A stretch of DNA of 64,000 nt from Roseicitreum antarcticum (GCF_014681765.1 NZ_CP061498.1:744001-808000), one strand, 5' to 3'; shown: positions 49,596 through 59,210, counted from the first letter of the stretch. The notes: a model not told the origin generated them from the letters alone. Numbers and translations are program-made.

Positions 49596-49952
49596 ATGAC
49601 CGACACACAGAATTATGGCGCGCATCCTCAAGTCGTGAATATCGAGAAGGACACGCTCGAAAACCCCAACTTTCGCACGACGCGTTGGACAGGCAGCAAT
49701 ATTCAGGTGACGCTGATGACCATTCCCACCGGGGGCGATATTGGACGGGAAATGCATGAAAACAGCGACCAATTCCTGCGCCTCGAACAGGACAAGGGCC
49801 GGGTTCAGATGGGGCCGGGTTCAGATGGGGCCGGGTTCAGATGGGGCCGGGTTCAGATGAGGCCTGCTGAAGATCAGGGCGATTTTGACAAGGAGGTGGG
49901 TTCCGATAGAAGCGCGATTTGCGCCGCCAACGCCAAAATTCCGACCGCCTGA
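49596..49952 (+). pseudogene. Cupin-domain gene, truncated, with internal repeat expansion
   Basis: The 118 codons start like a small cupin: residues 1-68 (MTDTQNYGAHPQVVNIEKDT, FRTTRWTGSNIQVTLMTIP, DQFLRLEQDKGRVQM) match the first half of the single-domain cupin family of about 110-135 residues. The 16-bp repeat at 49796-49859 then inserts sixteen residues in frame. RPAEDQGDFDKEV resumes the family pattern, but from about 49901 the sequence is unrelated and the frame soon stops. The expected C-terminal strand set (WAIFVPAG-type, second His) is missing. The gene is likely non-functional, cut by a rearrangement joining it to the DNA beside tRNA-Pro. The family call rests on the N-terminal half. 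Confidence 0.72.
49796..49859. repeat. 16-bp tandem repeat inside cupin gene, four identical copies
   Basis: Four exact copies of gggccgggttcagatg start at 49796, 49812, 49828 and 49844. Three extra copies equal 48 bp, which keeps the frame. The exact identity implies a recent expansion. Confidence 0.97.
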
Positions 49953-50051
49953 AGTGCCAAAGCGCGGTTGCGCTTCGGGTCCTTCCCGCGACAGAATGCA
50001 AGCTGGACCGGACACGTTCCAGCCTTCGGCCGGATCACCAGGGAATAAAAA

Positions 50052-50128
50052 TGGTCGGGGCGATAGGATTCGAACCTACGACCTACGGTACCCAAAACCG
50101 TCGCGCTACCGGGCTGCGCTACGCCCCG
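50052..50128 (-). tRNA. tRNA-Pro (anticodon UGG)
   Basis: Read on the minus strand the 77-nt sequence begins CGGGGCG and ends CGCCCCG-A-CCA, forming a seven-pair acceptor stem with the CCA encoded. The D-arm gcagcccggtagcgc, anticodon loop ttTGGgt and T-arm GTAGGTTCGAATCCTAT are all present. The anticodon TGG assigns proline. The gene stands alone and lies about 100 bp from the truncated cupin gene, a common place for integration junctions. Confidence 0.97.
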
Positions 50129-50343
50129 ACTGGCGCTGTCTTTAGCGGTGTTGACCCGCGGTGGAAAGCGAAAAACGCACACGCCGTGTCGGTTGTGTCA
50201 CCGTAGGGGGTGATCGGGGCCTTCTGCCCCCCACCGCGTCGAACTATCGCACGCTATCTGGCGGATCTTGCTGATTTACGTCTTTCCTGCAGCGTCGGCG
50301 GGGATGCCCGCACGCCATGGCAAAGGATAGCCGTCGGCGCGAT

Positions 50344-50841
50344 CTATTCCGCGTCGCAGGGCCAGAGCGCCCCGGCCTGCGGCACGCGGGCATGGCGCAG
50401 GGCCGTGCCTTCGGTGATGCCCAACCGGCGCGCCATGCCGCCATTGATCTCCAGCACCATCAAGACGTCATCGCCGCCAAAGATCGGGGTTTCGTCCAGC
50501 GGCACCGCGTCATGATGAATCCTGGTGACCTCGCCTGCGGCGTCGACAAACAGCATATCCAGCGGAATCAGCGTGTTACGCATCCAGAAGCTGGCGCTCT
50601 GCGGCGCTTGATAGATGAACAGCATCCCGGCGAACCGGGGCATGTTTTCGCGAAACATCAGCCCTTGGTTGCGGGTCTCGGGGGTGTCGGCAATCTCGAC
50701 CGAGAAGCGCGCGGTGCCCCAAGGACCGCGCAGATCGACCTGTCCCGGCAGACAGCGCGCCATGGCGTCCGCCGCGAACACCACCACCAGGAGACCCGCC
50801 AGAAGGGCCGCGAAAAACTTTGGTCGCATCAGATCACGCAT
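50344..50841 (-). CDS. DUF192 family exported protein
   Basis: This is a 165-residue protein with a signal peptide (about residues 1-29, cut after AMA-R). The DUF192 fold is marked by TRNQGLMFREN (about 60-70), SASFWMRNTLIPLDMLFVD (about 85-103) and LEINGGMARRLGITEG (near the end). The family is small, beta-rich and periplasmic, with no agreed function. ATG 50841 is the last of three adjacent start codons and has AAGGAG five bases upstream. It lies 48 bp beyond the stop of the cold-shock-domain gene and may share its transcript. Confidence 0.85.
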   Translation of the reverse strand: MRDLMRPKFFAALLAGLLVVVFAADAMARCLPGQVDLRGPWGTARFSVEIADTPETRNQGLMFRENMPRFAGMLFIYQAPQSASFWMRNTLIPLDMLFVDAAGEVTRIHHDAVPLDETPIFGGDDVLMVLEINGGMARRLGITEGTALRHARVPQAGALWPCDAE

Positions 50842-50889
50842 CACCACTCCTTTTCGCGCGGCCAGGCTGGTTGGCGGCCACTTTGCCCG

Positions 50890-51444
50890 TCATAGCCCAG
50901 GCACCGCAGCCTCGGTCACCTGTTTCAGCGCGGCCTCCCAAGGACCGATGGACAGCGCCATCTTGCCCCGGTCACCATCCGTCACCCGCAGCCCGATCGC
51001 CTCGCCCGGCTGAAGATCGGCAAAGCCCGACCGACGCAAAACTTCCATATGGATGAAAATATCCTCGGCGCTGCCGAAAGTATTTGCAAAGCCAAAGCCC
51101 TTGACCTTGTCAAACCACTTTACCCGGGCGGGCAGGAACGGCAGGTCGCTTTCGGGCGCGTCATCGGGCGCGCCCGATTCATTGTCGCCATTTGCAAGTA
51201 CCATTGGCGGCGGTGTGATCCACAGGACCTCGACGGTTTGCAGGCCGCGCGGCGTTTCCTGAACCACCACCTCTATTCCCGCCTCATCGCAGACCGAGCC
51301 CTGGCCAAAGTTGCGCAATGCATTGGCATGCAACAAGATATCAGGCCCACCGTCTTGTGCGACGATGAACCCAAACCCCTTTGCGGGGTCGAACCATTTC
51401 ACATGACCTTGCACCCGGCGATGTTCGGGCTGAACTTGTGTCAT
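50890..51444 (-). CDS. Cold-shock protein with two CSD domains
   Basis: This 184-residue protein has two cold-shock domains. The first (residues about 10-78) has GHVKWFDPAKGFGFI and PDILLHANAL; the second (about 107-172) has ARVKWFDKVKGFGFA and EDIFIHMEVL. Both retain RNP1 (KGFGF) and RNP2-like motifs for single-strand nucleic-acid binding. A Gly/Pro/Asp-rich linker joins them. Double-CSD proteins are usual in alphaproteobacteria and act as RNA chaperones in stationary phase or cold. The start ATG 51444 is the family-like MTQVQPEHRRVQGHVKW. Confidence 0.93.
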   Translation of the reverse strand: MTQVQPEHRRVQGHVKWFDPAKGFGFIVAQDGGPDILLHANALRNFGQGSVCDEAGIEVVVQETPRGLQTVEVLWITPPPMVLANGDNESGAPDDAPESDLPFLPARVKWFDKVKGFGFANTFGSAEDIFIHMEVLRRSGFADLQPGEAIGLRVTDGDRGKMALSIGPWEAALKQVTEAAVPGL

Positions 51445-51580
51445 TCGTTTCTCTCAACCTCAGCACTAGCGCGCAGTTGACCTGCATCAATTGTCGAGCC
51501 TTATGTTGCAATTTGCAACCCTATGCAATGGTATGCAGCCGTGCAGGACACAAAGCTGACCACGCGGTAAAAAACGGTCA

Positions 51581-52186
51581 TCAGGGATTCAGCCGCGTCA
51601 CCGTCCAGGGCGCAGCGACACCGTCACGCGCCCAGCGAAAACGGTCATGCAGCCGAAAGGCACCATCGGCCCAGAACTCGATTTCCAGCGGCGTGATGCG
51701 GATGCCACCCCAGAACGGCGGCCGCGCGGGGTTCAGCCCCAATGTGGGTGTCAGCCGCGCCACCTCGGCCATCAGCGCGCCGCGCGACTCGAGCGGTTGC
51801 GACTGCTGCGAGGCCCACGCCCCCAACCGACTTTTGAGCGACCGGCTGGCGTAATATTCATCGGCTTTCGGCCCGTCCTCGCGGCTAGTCAGCCCGCGCA
51901 CACGGATTTGGCGGCGCAGCGACTTCCAGTGCAGCACGAAGGCGGCCTTGCCCACTCCTTCGGCCTCCTGCGTCTTTACGCTGTTGTAATTGGTGTAGAA
52001 AACGAAAGCCGACGCCTCGATCTCTTTGAGCAAGACCATGCGCGCGTTGGGCAGGCCATCGGCATCCACGGTAGCCAGGGCGATGGCATTCGGGTCGTTG
52101 GGTTCCGATGCCTCGGCCTGCGCCAGCCACGATTGCGCCAGCGCGAAAGGGTCATCGCCCGCGAAAATTCCGCTTCTGTCAGACAT
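51581..52186 (-). CDS. pdxH: Pyridoxamine 5'-phosphate oxidase
   Basis: This 201-residue FMN enzyme oxidises pyridoxine- or pyridoxamine-5'-phosphate to PLP. Family segments: [11 protein letters not shown] and [15 protein letters not shown] (about 46-73), [14 protein letters not shown] (FMN/substrate site, about 86-99), [19 protein letters not shown] (about 111-129), and the C-terminal DRFRW...WTVTRLNP. Length is slightly short of the 215-residue average but complete at both ends. It is divergent from fabI with 183 bp between starts. PLP made here serves GcvP and HemA among others. Confidence 0.95.
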   Translation of the reverse strand: MSDRSGIFAGDDPFALAQSWLAQAEASEPNDPNAIALATVDADGLPNARMVLLKEIEASAFVFYTNYNSVKTQEAEGVGKAAFVLHWKSLRRQIRVRGLTSREDGPKADEYYASRSLKSRLGAWASQQSQPLESRGALMAEVARLTPTLGLNPARPPFWGGIRITPLEIEFWADGAFRLHDRFRWARDGVAAPWTVTRLNP

Positions 52187-52369
52187 TGCCGCCTCAGCTT
52201 TCAGGGGTGTTCAGGAAGTATTGCGCGAAGATAAACCCGGATCGCGCAGGGTCAACCACACATGGCGCCGTTGTCATACCAGTTTTGTCAACTTTAGCAT
52301 AGCAGCTTGATGCAGGACACACATTCGCCTAAAGATTTAACCACAAATCAACGAATGCAAGGGATGCAA

Positions 52370-53200
52370 ATGTCAGCGAAATTGATGGAGGGCAAGCGTG
52401 GCCTGATCATGGGGCTTGCCAACGACAAATCCATCGCATGGGGCATAGCGAAAGCCCTCGGCGATGCGGGCGCGGAGCTGGCATTTTCTTACCAGGGCGA
52501 GCAGTTGAAGAAACGCGTCGGCCCGCTGGCCGAAAGCTTGGGTACCCCGCGTCTGTTCGAATGCGACGTGACCAACCCCGCGTCGATGGATGCGCTGTTC
52601 GAAGGGCTGGAAAACCTGTGGGGACAGATCGACTTCGTCGTACATGCCATTGGTTTTTCAGATAAATCCGAATTGCGTGGCCGCTACGTCGATACCAGCC
52701 CGGAAAACTTCCGCATGACGATGGATATCTCGGTCTATTCCTTCACCGCGATTGCCCAACGCGCGATCCGGTTGATGGGACCGGGCGGCAGCCTGCTGAC
52801 CATGACCTATTACGGCGCCGAAAAGGTGATGCCGCATTACAATGTCATGGGGGTGGCGAAGGCCGCGCTGGAGGCTTCAGTGCGCTACATGGCCGAGGAT
52901 CTGGGCAAGGATGGCATCCGCGTCAACGCGATCAGCGCCGGGCCGATCAAGACGCTGGCGGCATCGGGGATCGGCGATTTCCGTTATATCATGAAATGGA
53001 ACGAATTGAACTCGCCGCTGCGACGCAACGTCAATCAAGAAGAGGTCGGCAAATCCGCGCTATATCTGCTGTCCGACCTTGGCTCTGGCGTGACGGGCGA
53101 GGTTTTGCATGTCGATGCGGGCTATCATGTGGTCGGCATGAAGGCGGTCGATGCGCCCGATATCGCCACTGTGACCCATCAACCCGCGCCGAAGGGATAA
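52370..53200 (+). CDS. fabI: NADH-dependent enoyl-ACP reductase
   Basis: This 276-residue short-chain dehydrogenase-type enzyme reduces enoyl-ACP in the last step of each fatty-acid elongation round. It opens GKRGLIMGLANDKSIAWGIAKAL (the FabI form of the Rossmann glycine motif), keeps VVHAIGFSDKSELRGRYVDTS, and has the catalytic Tyr-x6-Lys in YNVMGVAKAALE. ATG 52370 has AAGGGA eight bases upstream; earlier in-frame ATGs exist but are not conserved. The xanthine phosphoribosyltransferase gene starts three bases after its stop, forming a two-gene operon that ends at the 53756 terminator. Confidence 0.95.
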   Translation: MSAKLMEGKRGLIMGLANDKSIAWGIAKALGDAGAELAFSYQGEQLKKRVGPLAESLGTPRLFECDVTNPASMDALFEGLENLWGQIDFVVHAIGFSDKSELRGRYVDTSPENFRMTMDISVYSFTAIAQRAIRLMGPGGSLLTMTYYGAEKVMPHYNVMGVAKAALEASVRYMAEDLGKDGIRVNAISAGPIKTLAASGIGDFRYIMKWNELNSPLRRNVNQEEVGKSALYLLSDLGSGVTGEVLHVDAGYHVVGMKAVDAPDIATVTHQPAPKG

Positions 53201-53203
53201 GCC

Positions 53204-53704
53204 ATGAATGACCGTCTGCCGCACGAAAAAGGCTTTCACATCAGCTGGGATCAGATCCACCGCGACAGCCGCGCACTGGCCTGGCGGCTGGACGGGCTGG
53301 GCCCCGATAACGGCGGCTGGCGCGCGGTCGTGGCGATCACACGCGGGGGCATGGCGCCCGCGATGATCGTCAGCCGCGAGTTGGACATCCGTGTGGTCGA
53401 TACGGTCTCGGTCAAATCCTATAACAACCAGACCCAGGCCGCGCCGCGCGTCATCAAGGCACCGCAGGCCGAGGTGATGGGCGATGGCACCGGCATCCTG
53501 GTGGTGGACGATCTGGTCGATACCGGCAAGACGCTCGAACTGGTGCGCGCGCTCTACCCCAAGGCACATTTTGCGACGGTTTATGCCAAACCGCAGGGGC
53601 GGCCCATGGTGGACACCTTCATCACCGAGGTGAGTCAGGACACGTGGATATTCTTCCCCTGGGACATGGCGCTGCAATACGTCGAACCATATCGCGCGAC
53701 CTGA
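53204..53704 (+). CDS. gpt: Xanthine-guanine phosphoribosyltransferase
   Basis: This 166-residue purine salvage enzyme transfers phosphoribose from PRPP to xanthine or guanine. The PRPP-binding motif [16 protein letters not shown] (about residues 99-114) is unambiguous. [16 protein letters not shown] at the N-terminus and the C-terminal [17 protein letters not shown] (purine-stacking Trp) fit the short Gpt subfamily rather than Hpt. It begins three bases after fabI and is followed by a strong terminator. Confidence 0.93.
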   Translation: MNDRLPHEKGFHISWDQIHRDSRALAWRLDGLGPDNGGWRAVVAITRGGMAPAMIVSRELDIRVVDTVSVKSYNNQTQAAPRVIKAPQAEVMGDGTGILVVDDLVDTGKTLELVRALYPKAHFATVYAKPQGRPMVDTFITEVSQDTWIFFPWDMALQYVEPYRAT

Positions 53705-53755
53705 CCGGGGCTTTGGCGCCTGCCCCACGGGGCGCGCACCACCCCCGAAACAGCA

Positions 53756-53785
53756 AGAAGGCCGCGCATCGCTGCGCGGCCTTCT
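53756..53785. terminator. Bidirectional terminator between gpt and rpsI
   Basis: A 13-bp perfect stem, agaaggccgcgca / tgcgcggccttct, with a tcgc loop, between the convergent gpt and rpsI genes. Confidence 0.88.
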
Positions 53786-53804
53786 GCATTCCTGTCCCGA
53801 AGGA

Positions 53805-54293
53805 TCAGCGCTTCGAGAACTGGAAGCTGCGGCGGGCTTTGGCCTTGCCGTATTTCTTCCGTTCCACCACGCGGCTGTCGCGGGTCAGGAAGCCTGCCGC
53901 TTTCAGTGCGCCGCGCAGGCTGGGTTCATAAAGCTGCAACGCCTTCGAGATACCGTGCTTCACCGCACCGGCCTGACCCGACAGACCACCACCGGCAACC
54001 GTTGCCATCACGTCAAACTGGTCCGTAACACCGGCCACCTGGAACGGCTGACGCAGGATCATTTGCAGCACGGGACGGGCGAAATAGGCTTTCATCTCTT
54101 TGCCGTTCACCGTGACTTTGCCCGAACCGGGGCGAATCCAGACGCGGGCGACCGCATCCTTACGCTTGCCGGTCGCATAGGCGCGGCCCAGCGAGTCGCG
54201 CACAGGGGTGCGGACAATCGCGGCTTCTTCTGCCGCAGGCGTGCCTGCTACGGCGGATTTCAGATCGTCGAGAGTTTTAAGATCGTCGGACAT
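53805..54293 (-). CDS. rpsI: 30S ribosomal protein S9
   Basis: This is a 162-residue S9. The core begins [20 protein letters not shown] (about residue 34), contains [19 protein letters not shown], and ends with the invariant basic tail [11 protein letters not shown] that reaches the P-site tRNA. An Ala/Glu-rich N-terminal extension of about 30 residues ([15 protein letters not shown]) is usual in alphaproteobacteria. It lies two bases after rplM and is translationally linked to it. Confidence 0.97.
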   Translation of the reverse strand: MSDDLKTLDDLKSAVAGTPAAEEAAIVRTPVRDSLGRAYATGKRKDAVARVWIRPGSGKVTVNGKEMKAYFARPVLQMILRQPFQVAGVTDQFDVMATVAGGGLSGQAGAVKHGISKALQLYEPSLRGALKAAGFLTRDSRVVERKKYGKAKARRSFQFSKR

Positions 54294-54295
54294 GA

Positions 54296-54760
54296 TCAGG
54301 CGCTCCGCGTGTTTTTGGGATTCATGGCGCGCAGGTCCAGCACGTCGGGCTGCTGTGCCTCATGCGGATGCTCTGCGCCTGCATAGACGCGCAGGTTGGT
54401 CATCTGCTGACGGGTCAGCGGGCCGCCGGGCAGCATGCGCTGGATCGCTTTGGTCACGACACGCTCGGGGAACTTGCCTTCGAGGATCTGGCGCGCAGTG
54501 CGCTGTTTGATCCCGCCCGGGTGGCCGGTGTGCCAGTAATAGATCTTGTCATCGCGCTTTTTGCCGGTCATCTGCACCTTGTCGGCGTTGATGATGATGA
54601 CATTGTCGCCCATGTCCATGTGCGGAGTAAAGGTGGCTTTGTGTTTGCCACGCAGGCGCATGGCGACGATCGAGGCGAGGCGGCCCAGAACGATGCCTTC
54701 GGCATCAATCAGGATCCACTTCTTTTCGATCTCCGCCGGTTTTGCGGTATAGGTTTTCAT
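54296..54760 (-). CDS. rplM: 50S ribosomal protein L13
   Basis: This is a 154-residue L13, an early assembly protein of the large subunit. Landmarks: [20 protein letters not shown] (about 15-34), [21 protein letters not shown] (about 49-69) and [19 protein letters not shown] towards the end. It heads the conserved rplM-rpsI operon. The 225-bp upstream gap includes an AT-rich stretch (54860-54905) that likely holds the promoter. Confidence 0.97.
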   Translation of the reverse strand: MKTYTAKPAEIEKKWILIDAEGIVLGRLASIVAMRLRGKHKATFTPHMDMGDNVIIINADKVQMTGKKRDDKIYYWHTGHPGGIKQRTARQILEGKFPERVVTKAIQRMLPGGPLTRQQMTNLRVYAGAEHPHEAQQPDVLDLRAMNPKNTRSA

Positions 54761-54985
54761 GATCTGCCTATCGAATAAAGGGAACAGACGGGCAAGACCC
54801 GCCGAGGTGATGGGCGGGTTTTAAGGGAATTGCGCGTCACGTCAAGTGCGTTCGCGTCGAATTCCTTATGCAAAATCAGTGCTTTGCAAAATAGGTATTA
54901 TTTTACCCCACAAAATCCGACCACTTCCACCCCCAACAGGCCTTCCGGGCCCGCAGGGGCACCCCTGCCCCGGCTCAGCCCCGCC

Positions 54986-55819
54986 TTAGCGCAGCCTTGG
55001 CGGCGCGTCAGGGTCCATGCCCGGTGCTTTTGGCGTGTGCCCCGTGGGTGCTGCGACCTTTGGCAGGTCGAACCGCAACCCCACCCGCGCCAGCCGCGCG
55101 GCAAAGCTGTCAGACGCCTCCAGAAAGGTCACGTCCAGCGCCCCGGCCTCGACCCCGGAAAATGTCAGCGCCTGCGCCACGGCGCGGGCCAGCGTAGGCT
55201 CTGCCCCGTCAGCCGTCCCCACGAAGGCCAGGATATGGCTGCGGCTGCCATCGTCATAGGCGACCTGCGCCAGGTAGGCCGCGACGGCCAAGCCGCCCGC
55301 ACGCGCCAGCGTCGCGTCGAGCGCGGTCAGCAAAGTGTCGGGCAGGCCCTTGGGCGCAAAGACCTCGGACGCGCGGGCCTGCAACTCGGTGGGACGGTTT
55401 TCCAGCGTATCGGCCAACCAGCGCAGGATTTCGGCAGGCAACAACCGGGATGAGGGCGCGACGCCCAGGTTCAGGCCCAGACCCAACCCGGCCTCAGGGT
55501 CGGCGACCAGCATCTGCACCAGCGCGCGGCCCGGCAGCGCGGCATAGGGTGCGGGCAGGCCAGTGAATTCGGACAACCGTGCCTCGGTATCGAAGGCCAG
55601 CACAACCGGCCCATCCTCCAACGCGAAGACGCGCGGCGAAAGCTGATCACCCCGCGCCTCGGTTTCCAGCAGCAAGAACAGCTCTGCCTCGGCAAGCCGC
55701 GCATAAAACGCCAGCCGCGCCGCGTCGTCATCGGGGTTGGCCTCGGTGCGCAGATAGGCCGTGTCGAGCAGGGTTTCGGGCTGGTTCTCAGACTGGTTCT
55801 CAGACTGGTTATCGGGCAT
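54986..55819 (-). CDS. SseB-family protein
   Basis: This is a 277-residue protein. An N-terminal tail with a four-residue repeat (QSEN twice) precedes an SseB-like N-terminal domain: AELFLLLETEARGDQLSPRVFALEDGPVVLAFDTEARLSEF (about 45-85) has the alternating beta pattern of that family. A second alpha/beta part follows to the end. SseB-type domains also occur in enhanced-serine-sensitivity proteins; the role in this clade is unknown and no active site is evident. ATG 55819 is preferred over one six codons upstream. It lies between the tsf and rplM operons. Confidence 0.7.
   Translation of the reverse strand: MPDNQSENQSENQPETLLDTAYLRTEANPDDDAARLAFYARLAEAELFLLLETEARGDQLSPRVFALEDGPVVLAFDTEARLSEFTGLPAPYAALPGRALVQMLVADPEAGLGLGLNLGVAPSSRLLPAEILRWLADTLENRPTELQARASEVFAPKGLPDTLLTALDATLARAGGLAVAAYLAQVAYDDGSRSHILAFVGTADGAEPTLARAVAQALTFSGVEAGALDVTFLEASDSFAARLARVGLRFDLPKVAAPTGHTPKAPGMDPDAPPRLR
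55781..55804. repeat. 12-bp in-frame repeat in SseB-like gene
   Basis: Two exact 12-bp units (ctggttctcaga) with a decayed third copy just after encode QSEN units near the N-terminus on the minus strand. Confidence 0.85.
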
Positions 55820-56031
55820 GGCGGCCACCTCTGGCAATGGACCCGGCAGGCAAAGGGCGGGGTCGGGGTGTGGATTTTACCTGACCTAAGGCGCGGCGCG
55901 CTAAGGGGCAAGGCCGGTTGCGACGCCCTTGGCCTGCGCGCAGGGTCACGGCACGAATAAGGGGCGGCGGCAGTTCCCTGCCCCGCCCCCCGTTGATCGC
56001 CGGTGCCACAGGAGGCACCGCCAGAGATTCC

Positions 56032-56907
56032 TCAGCCCGCCAGCGTTTTTGCAACTTCGGCAGCGAAGTCTTCTTTTTCTTTTTCGATGCCCTCGCCGAC
56101 CGACATGCGCACGAAGCCCAGAACCTCGACACCCGCATCTGCCGCAGCTTGCGCCACGGTCACATCGGGATTGATGACGAATTTCTGACCCAGCAGGGTG
56201 ACTTCTTCAAAGAATTTCGCCATGCGGCCGACAATCATCTTTTCGATGACCGCGTCTGGCTTACCGGATTCGCGGGCCTGTTCGGTCAGAACGGATTTCT
56301 CACGCTCGACCAGCGCCGGGTCCAGATCGGCCTCGGACAGTGAGGCGGGGTTGGTCGCGGCGATATGCATGGCGATCTGCTTGCCGATGCCGTTGTCGGC
56401 ACCTTTCAGCGCGACCAGCACACCGATGCGGCCCAGGTTGTCGGCAGCAGCGTTGTGCACATAGGACACGACCACATCGCCTTCGACCTTGGCCATGCGA
56501 CGCAGGCCCATGTTCTCGCCGATCTTGGCGATCGCATCGGTCAGCACGACGGACACGGCCTTGCCGTTCACTTGCGCCGCGTTCAGCGCATCCACGTCGG
56601 CAACCGCCAGCGCGGCGGTGGTGATGTCGCGCACCATGCCTTGAAATTCTTCGTTCTTGCCGACGAAATCGGTTTCCGAGTTGATCTCGACCGCGACGCC
56701 CACGCCGCCGTCAACCGCAACACCCACCAGACCTTCGGCAGCAGTGCGCCCGGCTTTCTTGGCGGCCTTGGCCAGACCTTTGGTGCGCAGCCAATCCTGA
56801 GCGGCTTCCATGTCGCCGTCGGTTTCGGTCAGGGCTTTCTTTGCATCCATCATGCCTGCGCCGGTGCTTTCGCGCAGCTCTTTAACCATTTGTGCGGTGA
56901 CGGCCAT
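56032..56907 (-). CDS. tsf: Elongation factor Ts
   Basis: This 291-residue EF-Ts is the nucleotide exchange factor for EF-Tu. The N-terminal UBA-like domain ([24 protein letters not shown]) and the exchange motif [14 protein letters not shown] (TDFV, about 76-89) are intact. The core repeats and the C-terminal part [14 protein letters not shown] are normal for the family. It follows rpsB by 89 bp, the standard order; the gap holds a hairpin that may reduce read-through. Confidence 0.97.
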   Translation of the reverse strand: MAVTAQMVKELRESTGAGMMDAKKALTETDGDMEAAQDWLRTKGLAKAAKKAGRTAAEGLVGVAVDGGVGVAVEINSETDFVGKNEEFQGMVRDITTAALAVADVDALNAAQVNGKAVSVVLTDAIAKIGENMGLRRMAKVEGDVVVSYVHNAAADNLGRIGVLVALKGADNGIGKQIAMHIAATNPASLSEADLDPALVEREKSVLTEQARESGKPDAVIEKMIVGRMAKFFEEVTLLGQKFVINPDVTVAQAAADAGVEVLGFVRMSVGEGIEKEKEDFAAEVAKTLAG

Positions 56908-56940
56908 AATGCCTTCTCCTTAACGATAAGATTGGAGGTA

Positions 56941-56967
56941 CCGCGCAAGGGATTACCCCTTGCGCGG
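56941..56967 (-). terminator. Hairpin between rpsB and tsf
   Basis: An 11-bp perfect stem, ccgcgcaaggg / cccttgcgcgg, with a five-base loop lies in the 89-bp rpsB-tsf gap. It has no T run on the minus strand, so it may be an attenuator or processing element. Confidence 0.6.
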
Positions 56968-56996
56968 TGTCAATTCTGTGACAGCGGGCGGCCAGA

Positions 56997-57764
56997 TCAG
57001 GCGGTTTCGCCCTCGGCAATCGCTTCTTCGACCGGGGCTTCTTCCAGCGCGCCGATGTCGACACCTGCCGCACCCAGTTGGGCCGACATACCGTCGAGCG
57101 CAGCGCGGCTGACCAGATCGCAATAGAGCGCGATGGCACGGGCCGCGTCGTCATTGCCCGGGATCGGGTAATCAACGCCATCGGGGCTGGAGTTGCTGTC
57201 GAGGATCGCGATAACCGGGATACCCAGTTTCTTCGCTTCCAGAACGGCCAGATCTTCCTTGTTCACGTCGATGACGAACAGCAGGTCCGGCACGCTGCCC
57301 ATCTCGCGGATACCGCCCAGCGAGGCTTGCAGTTTGATCTGCTCGCGCTCCATGCCAAGACGCTCTTTCTTGGTCAGGCCTTCGGCGCCACGCTCCATCT
57401 GCTCATCGATCGCCTTCAGGCGGGCAATGGACTGCGACACGGTTTTCCAGTTGGTCAGCGTGCCACCCAGCCAGCGGTGGTTCATGTAATACTGCGCGCA
57501 ACGCTCTGCCGCGTCGGCGACGGGCTTTTGCGCCTGGCGCTTGGTGCCGACGAACAGCACGCGGCCGCCCTTGGCGACGGTTTCGCGCACGACGTTCAGC
57601 GCGGCGTCCAGCAGCGGGACGGTCTGCGTCAGGTCAAGGATGTGGATGCCGTTGCGGTCACCATAGATGTACTGGCCCATGCGCGGGTTCCAGCGTTGGG
57701 TCTGGTGGCCGTAGTGAACGCCAGCTTCAAGAAGCTGCCGCATCGAAAAATCGGGAAGCGCCAT
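56997..57764 (-). CDS. rpsB: 30S ribosomal protein S2
   Basis: This is a 255-residue S2. It begins [21 protein letters not shown] and includes [46 protein letters not shown] and [25 protein letters not shown], all conserved. The C-terminal Glu/Ala-rich tail is variable. ATG 57764 is set by conservation; frame upstream is not S2. It heads the rpsB-tsf operon. Confidence 0.97.
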   Translation of the reverse strand: MALPDFSMRQLLEAGVHYGHQTQRWNPRMGQYIYGDRNGIHILDLTQTVPLLDAALNVVRETVAKGGRVLFVGTKRQAQKPVADAAERCAQYYMNHRWLGGTLTNWKTVSQSIARLKAIDEQMERGAEGLTKKERLGMEREQIKLQASLGGIREMGSVPDLLFVIDVNKEDLAVLEAKKLGIPVIAILDSNSSPDGVDYPIPGNDDAARAIALYCDLVSRAALDGMSAQLGAAGVDIGALEEAPVEEAIAEGETA

Positions 57765-57970
57765 ATCGTGTTCCTTTCCGGTTTGCGCCTGAGTGGGGCG
57801 TCTCAGGGCATTGCTGCCCCAACCGGCGGACCGAAACAGGATTTCTCCCTGTCTTGGCCCAAGCCCCACCTGTGAAGTGGGGGTGCGTTAGCGGCTTTTG
57901 CGGGGCTGCGCAAGGGCAAAGCGGCGCTATGGTGCCAGTTTGGCGACTGTGGCGCTTTGCCCGGGTGTCT

Positions 57971-59152
57971 TCACGCGCCCAACCGCAACCCCGCCGCGCT
58001 GCGCAACACCGCCCCGATCAGGCCGCCTTGGCCTGCCACGCCCAGCTTGGCGTAGATTTGCTTCGTATAGGATCGCGCGGTTTCCTGGGTCACTCCAAGG
58101 GCTGCGGCGGCCCCGGCGATACTGGCGCCTTGCACAAGGGCCTGCGTCATCCGGGCCTCGGCGCGTGTCAGGCCGAACATGTCGCACAGCAGCGCGCTCG
58201 CATCCGGCAGGCTTTGCGGCGGGCCGCGCAGCGTGCCCAGCACTAAAGGACCTGCGCCCGACGGAACATCGCCGACGTGCGGCGGATCGGTGTCGATCGG
58301 TTCTGTCGTCAGCCCGATGCGCGGGGCGGCTTGCAGCAAGATCTCTGCGGCAGGGCTGTCGCACAGGCGAACTGGCACCACATTTCCCGGGCCCTGCGCG
58401 GCGCGCTGCAAAGCCCCGGCCAGCGTCTGCGCCAGGCCCGGGTCGGCGCAGGTGGGCCGCGCGCCGCACTGCATCTCGACACCGGGCACCGCCGCCAACA
58501 CCGTGCGCGCGCCTGCATCCATGTCGGCGACCTGCCCGCGCGGGCCAAAGAGCACCCAGCCCAAGCCGCAGGCCCCAAACGCCTGCGCGCCCCATGCCGC
58601 GCGCAGCCGCGCCGCGCGGGCAGCGTGAAACATCGGCACCGCCGCCTCGAGATGCGGGGTAAGGCCGGACAGCATGACACTATGCACCGCATCGAAATCC
58701 CGCGCGCCGCGCCCGATTGCCAGCCAAACACGCGAAGCGCCCCCCCCAACACTACCAGCCTGAATGCGGATCATGCGCATAAAGCGGATATTCTGTGCTT
58801 CAAGGGCTCCGCGCAACGACTGAGAGGCGCGGCCGTCAAGGGGCAGAATTTCACCCAGATCGTAGCTGCGCCCGGGCCGCAGCGGCACCGACAGCAGCGG
58901 CCCATCGGGATCGAACAGCCCCGATAGCGCCCCCTCAGCAGGTGCGATCCCCAGCAGATTATCCGCGCTGGCCCAGACTTGCGCCGGCCCGCCGCCCCCG
59001 TCTTCGCCCGCCGGGATCGCGTCAAACGCCAGCGCAGCCACCCCGGCCCGGGCCTGCGCGCGCAGGCCTGCCAGAAACGCCTCCCAGCCCGTGCCACCAC
59101 TCGCGGCCTGATAAAGCGCGACGATCAAGGCGGTGTCACCTGCCGCTGCCAT
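57971..59152 (-). CDS. LuxR-type helix-turn-helix regulator
   Basis: This is a 393-residue regulator. The C-terminal LuxR/FixJ-type DNA-binding domain is clear: [45 protein letters not shown] (about 325-375). The rest (residues 1-320) is a PAS- or GAF-like alpha/beta sensor without receiver Asp or acyl-homoserine-lactone residues I can recognise. ATG 59152 gives a compact N-terminus. It is divergent from cysD across 191 bp containing an 18-bp palindrome, so autoregulation or control of sulfate activation is possible, but this is positional inference only. Confidence 0.8.
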   Translation of the reverse strand: MAAAGDTALIVALYQAASGGTGWEAFLAGLRAQARAGVAALAFDAIPAGEDGGGGPAQVWASADNLLGIAPAEGALSGLFDPDGPLLSVPLRPGRSYDLGEILPLDGRASQSLRGALEAQNIRFMRMIRIQAGSVGGGASRVWLAIGRGARDFDAVHSVMLSGLTPHLEAAVPMFHAARAARLRAAWGAQAFGACGLGWVLFGPRGQVADMDAGARTVLAAVPGVEMQCGARPTCADPGLAQTLAGALQRAAQGPGNVVPVRLCDSPAAEILLQAAPRIGLTTEPIDTDPPHVGDVPSGAGPLVLGTLRGPPQSLPDASALLCDMFGLTRAEARMTQALVQGASIAGAAAALGVTQETARSYTKQIYAKLGVAGQGGLIGAVLRSAAGLRLGA

Positions 59153-59192
59153 GGCCTCGCCCCTTCGCGGTAAAGTTGCAGTATTTCCACAT

Positions 59193-59210
59193 ACCCCCCA
59201 TATGGGGGGT
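59193..59210. promoter_or_regulatory. 18-bp perfect palindrome between luxR-type gene and cysD
   Basis: accccccatatggggggt is self-complementary with no spacer and lies 41 bp upstream of the regulator start and 134 bp upstream of cysD. Its symmetry suits a dimeric regulator. Confidence 0.6.

Noticed and set aside
49874-50055. Minus-strand frame with a possible membrane helix between tRNA-Pro and the cupin gene
   Set aside because: It has no start codon with a ribosome site outside the tRNA and no recognisable family. Could be a remnant, but unsupported.
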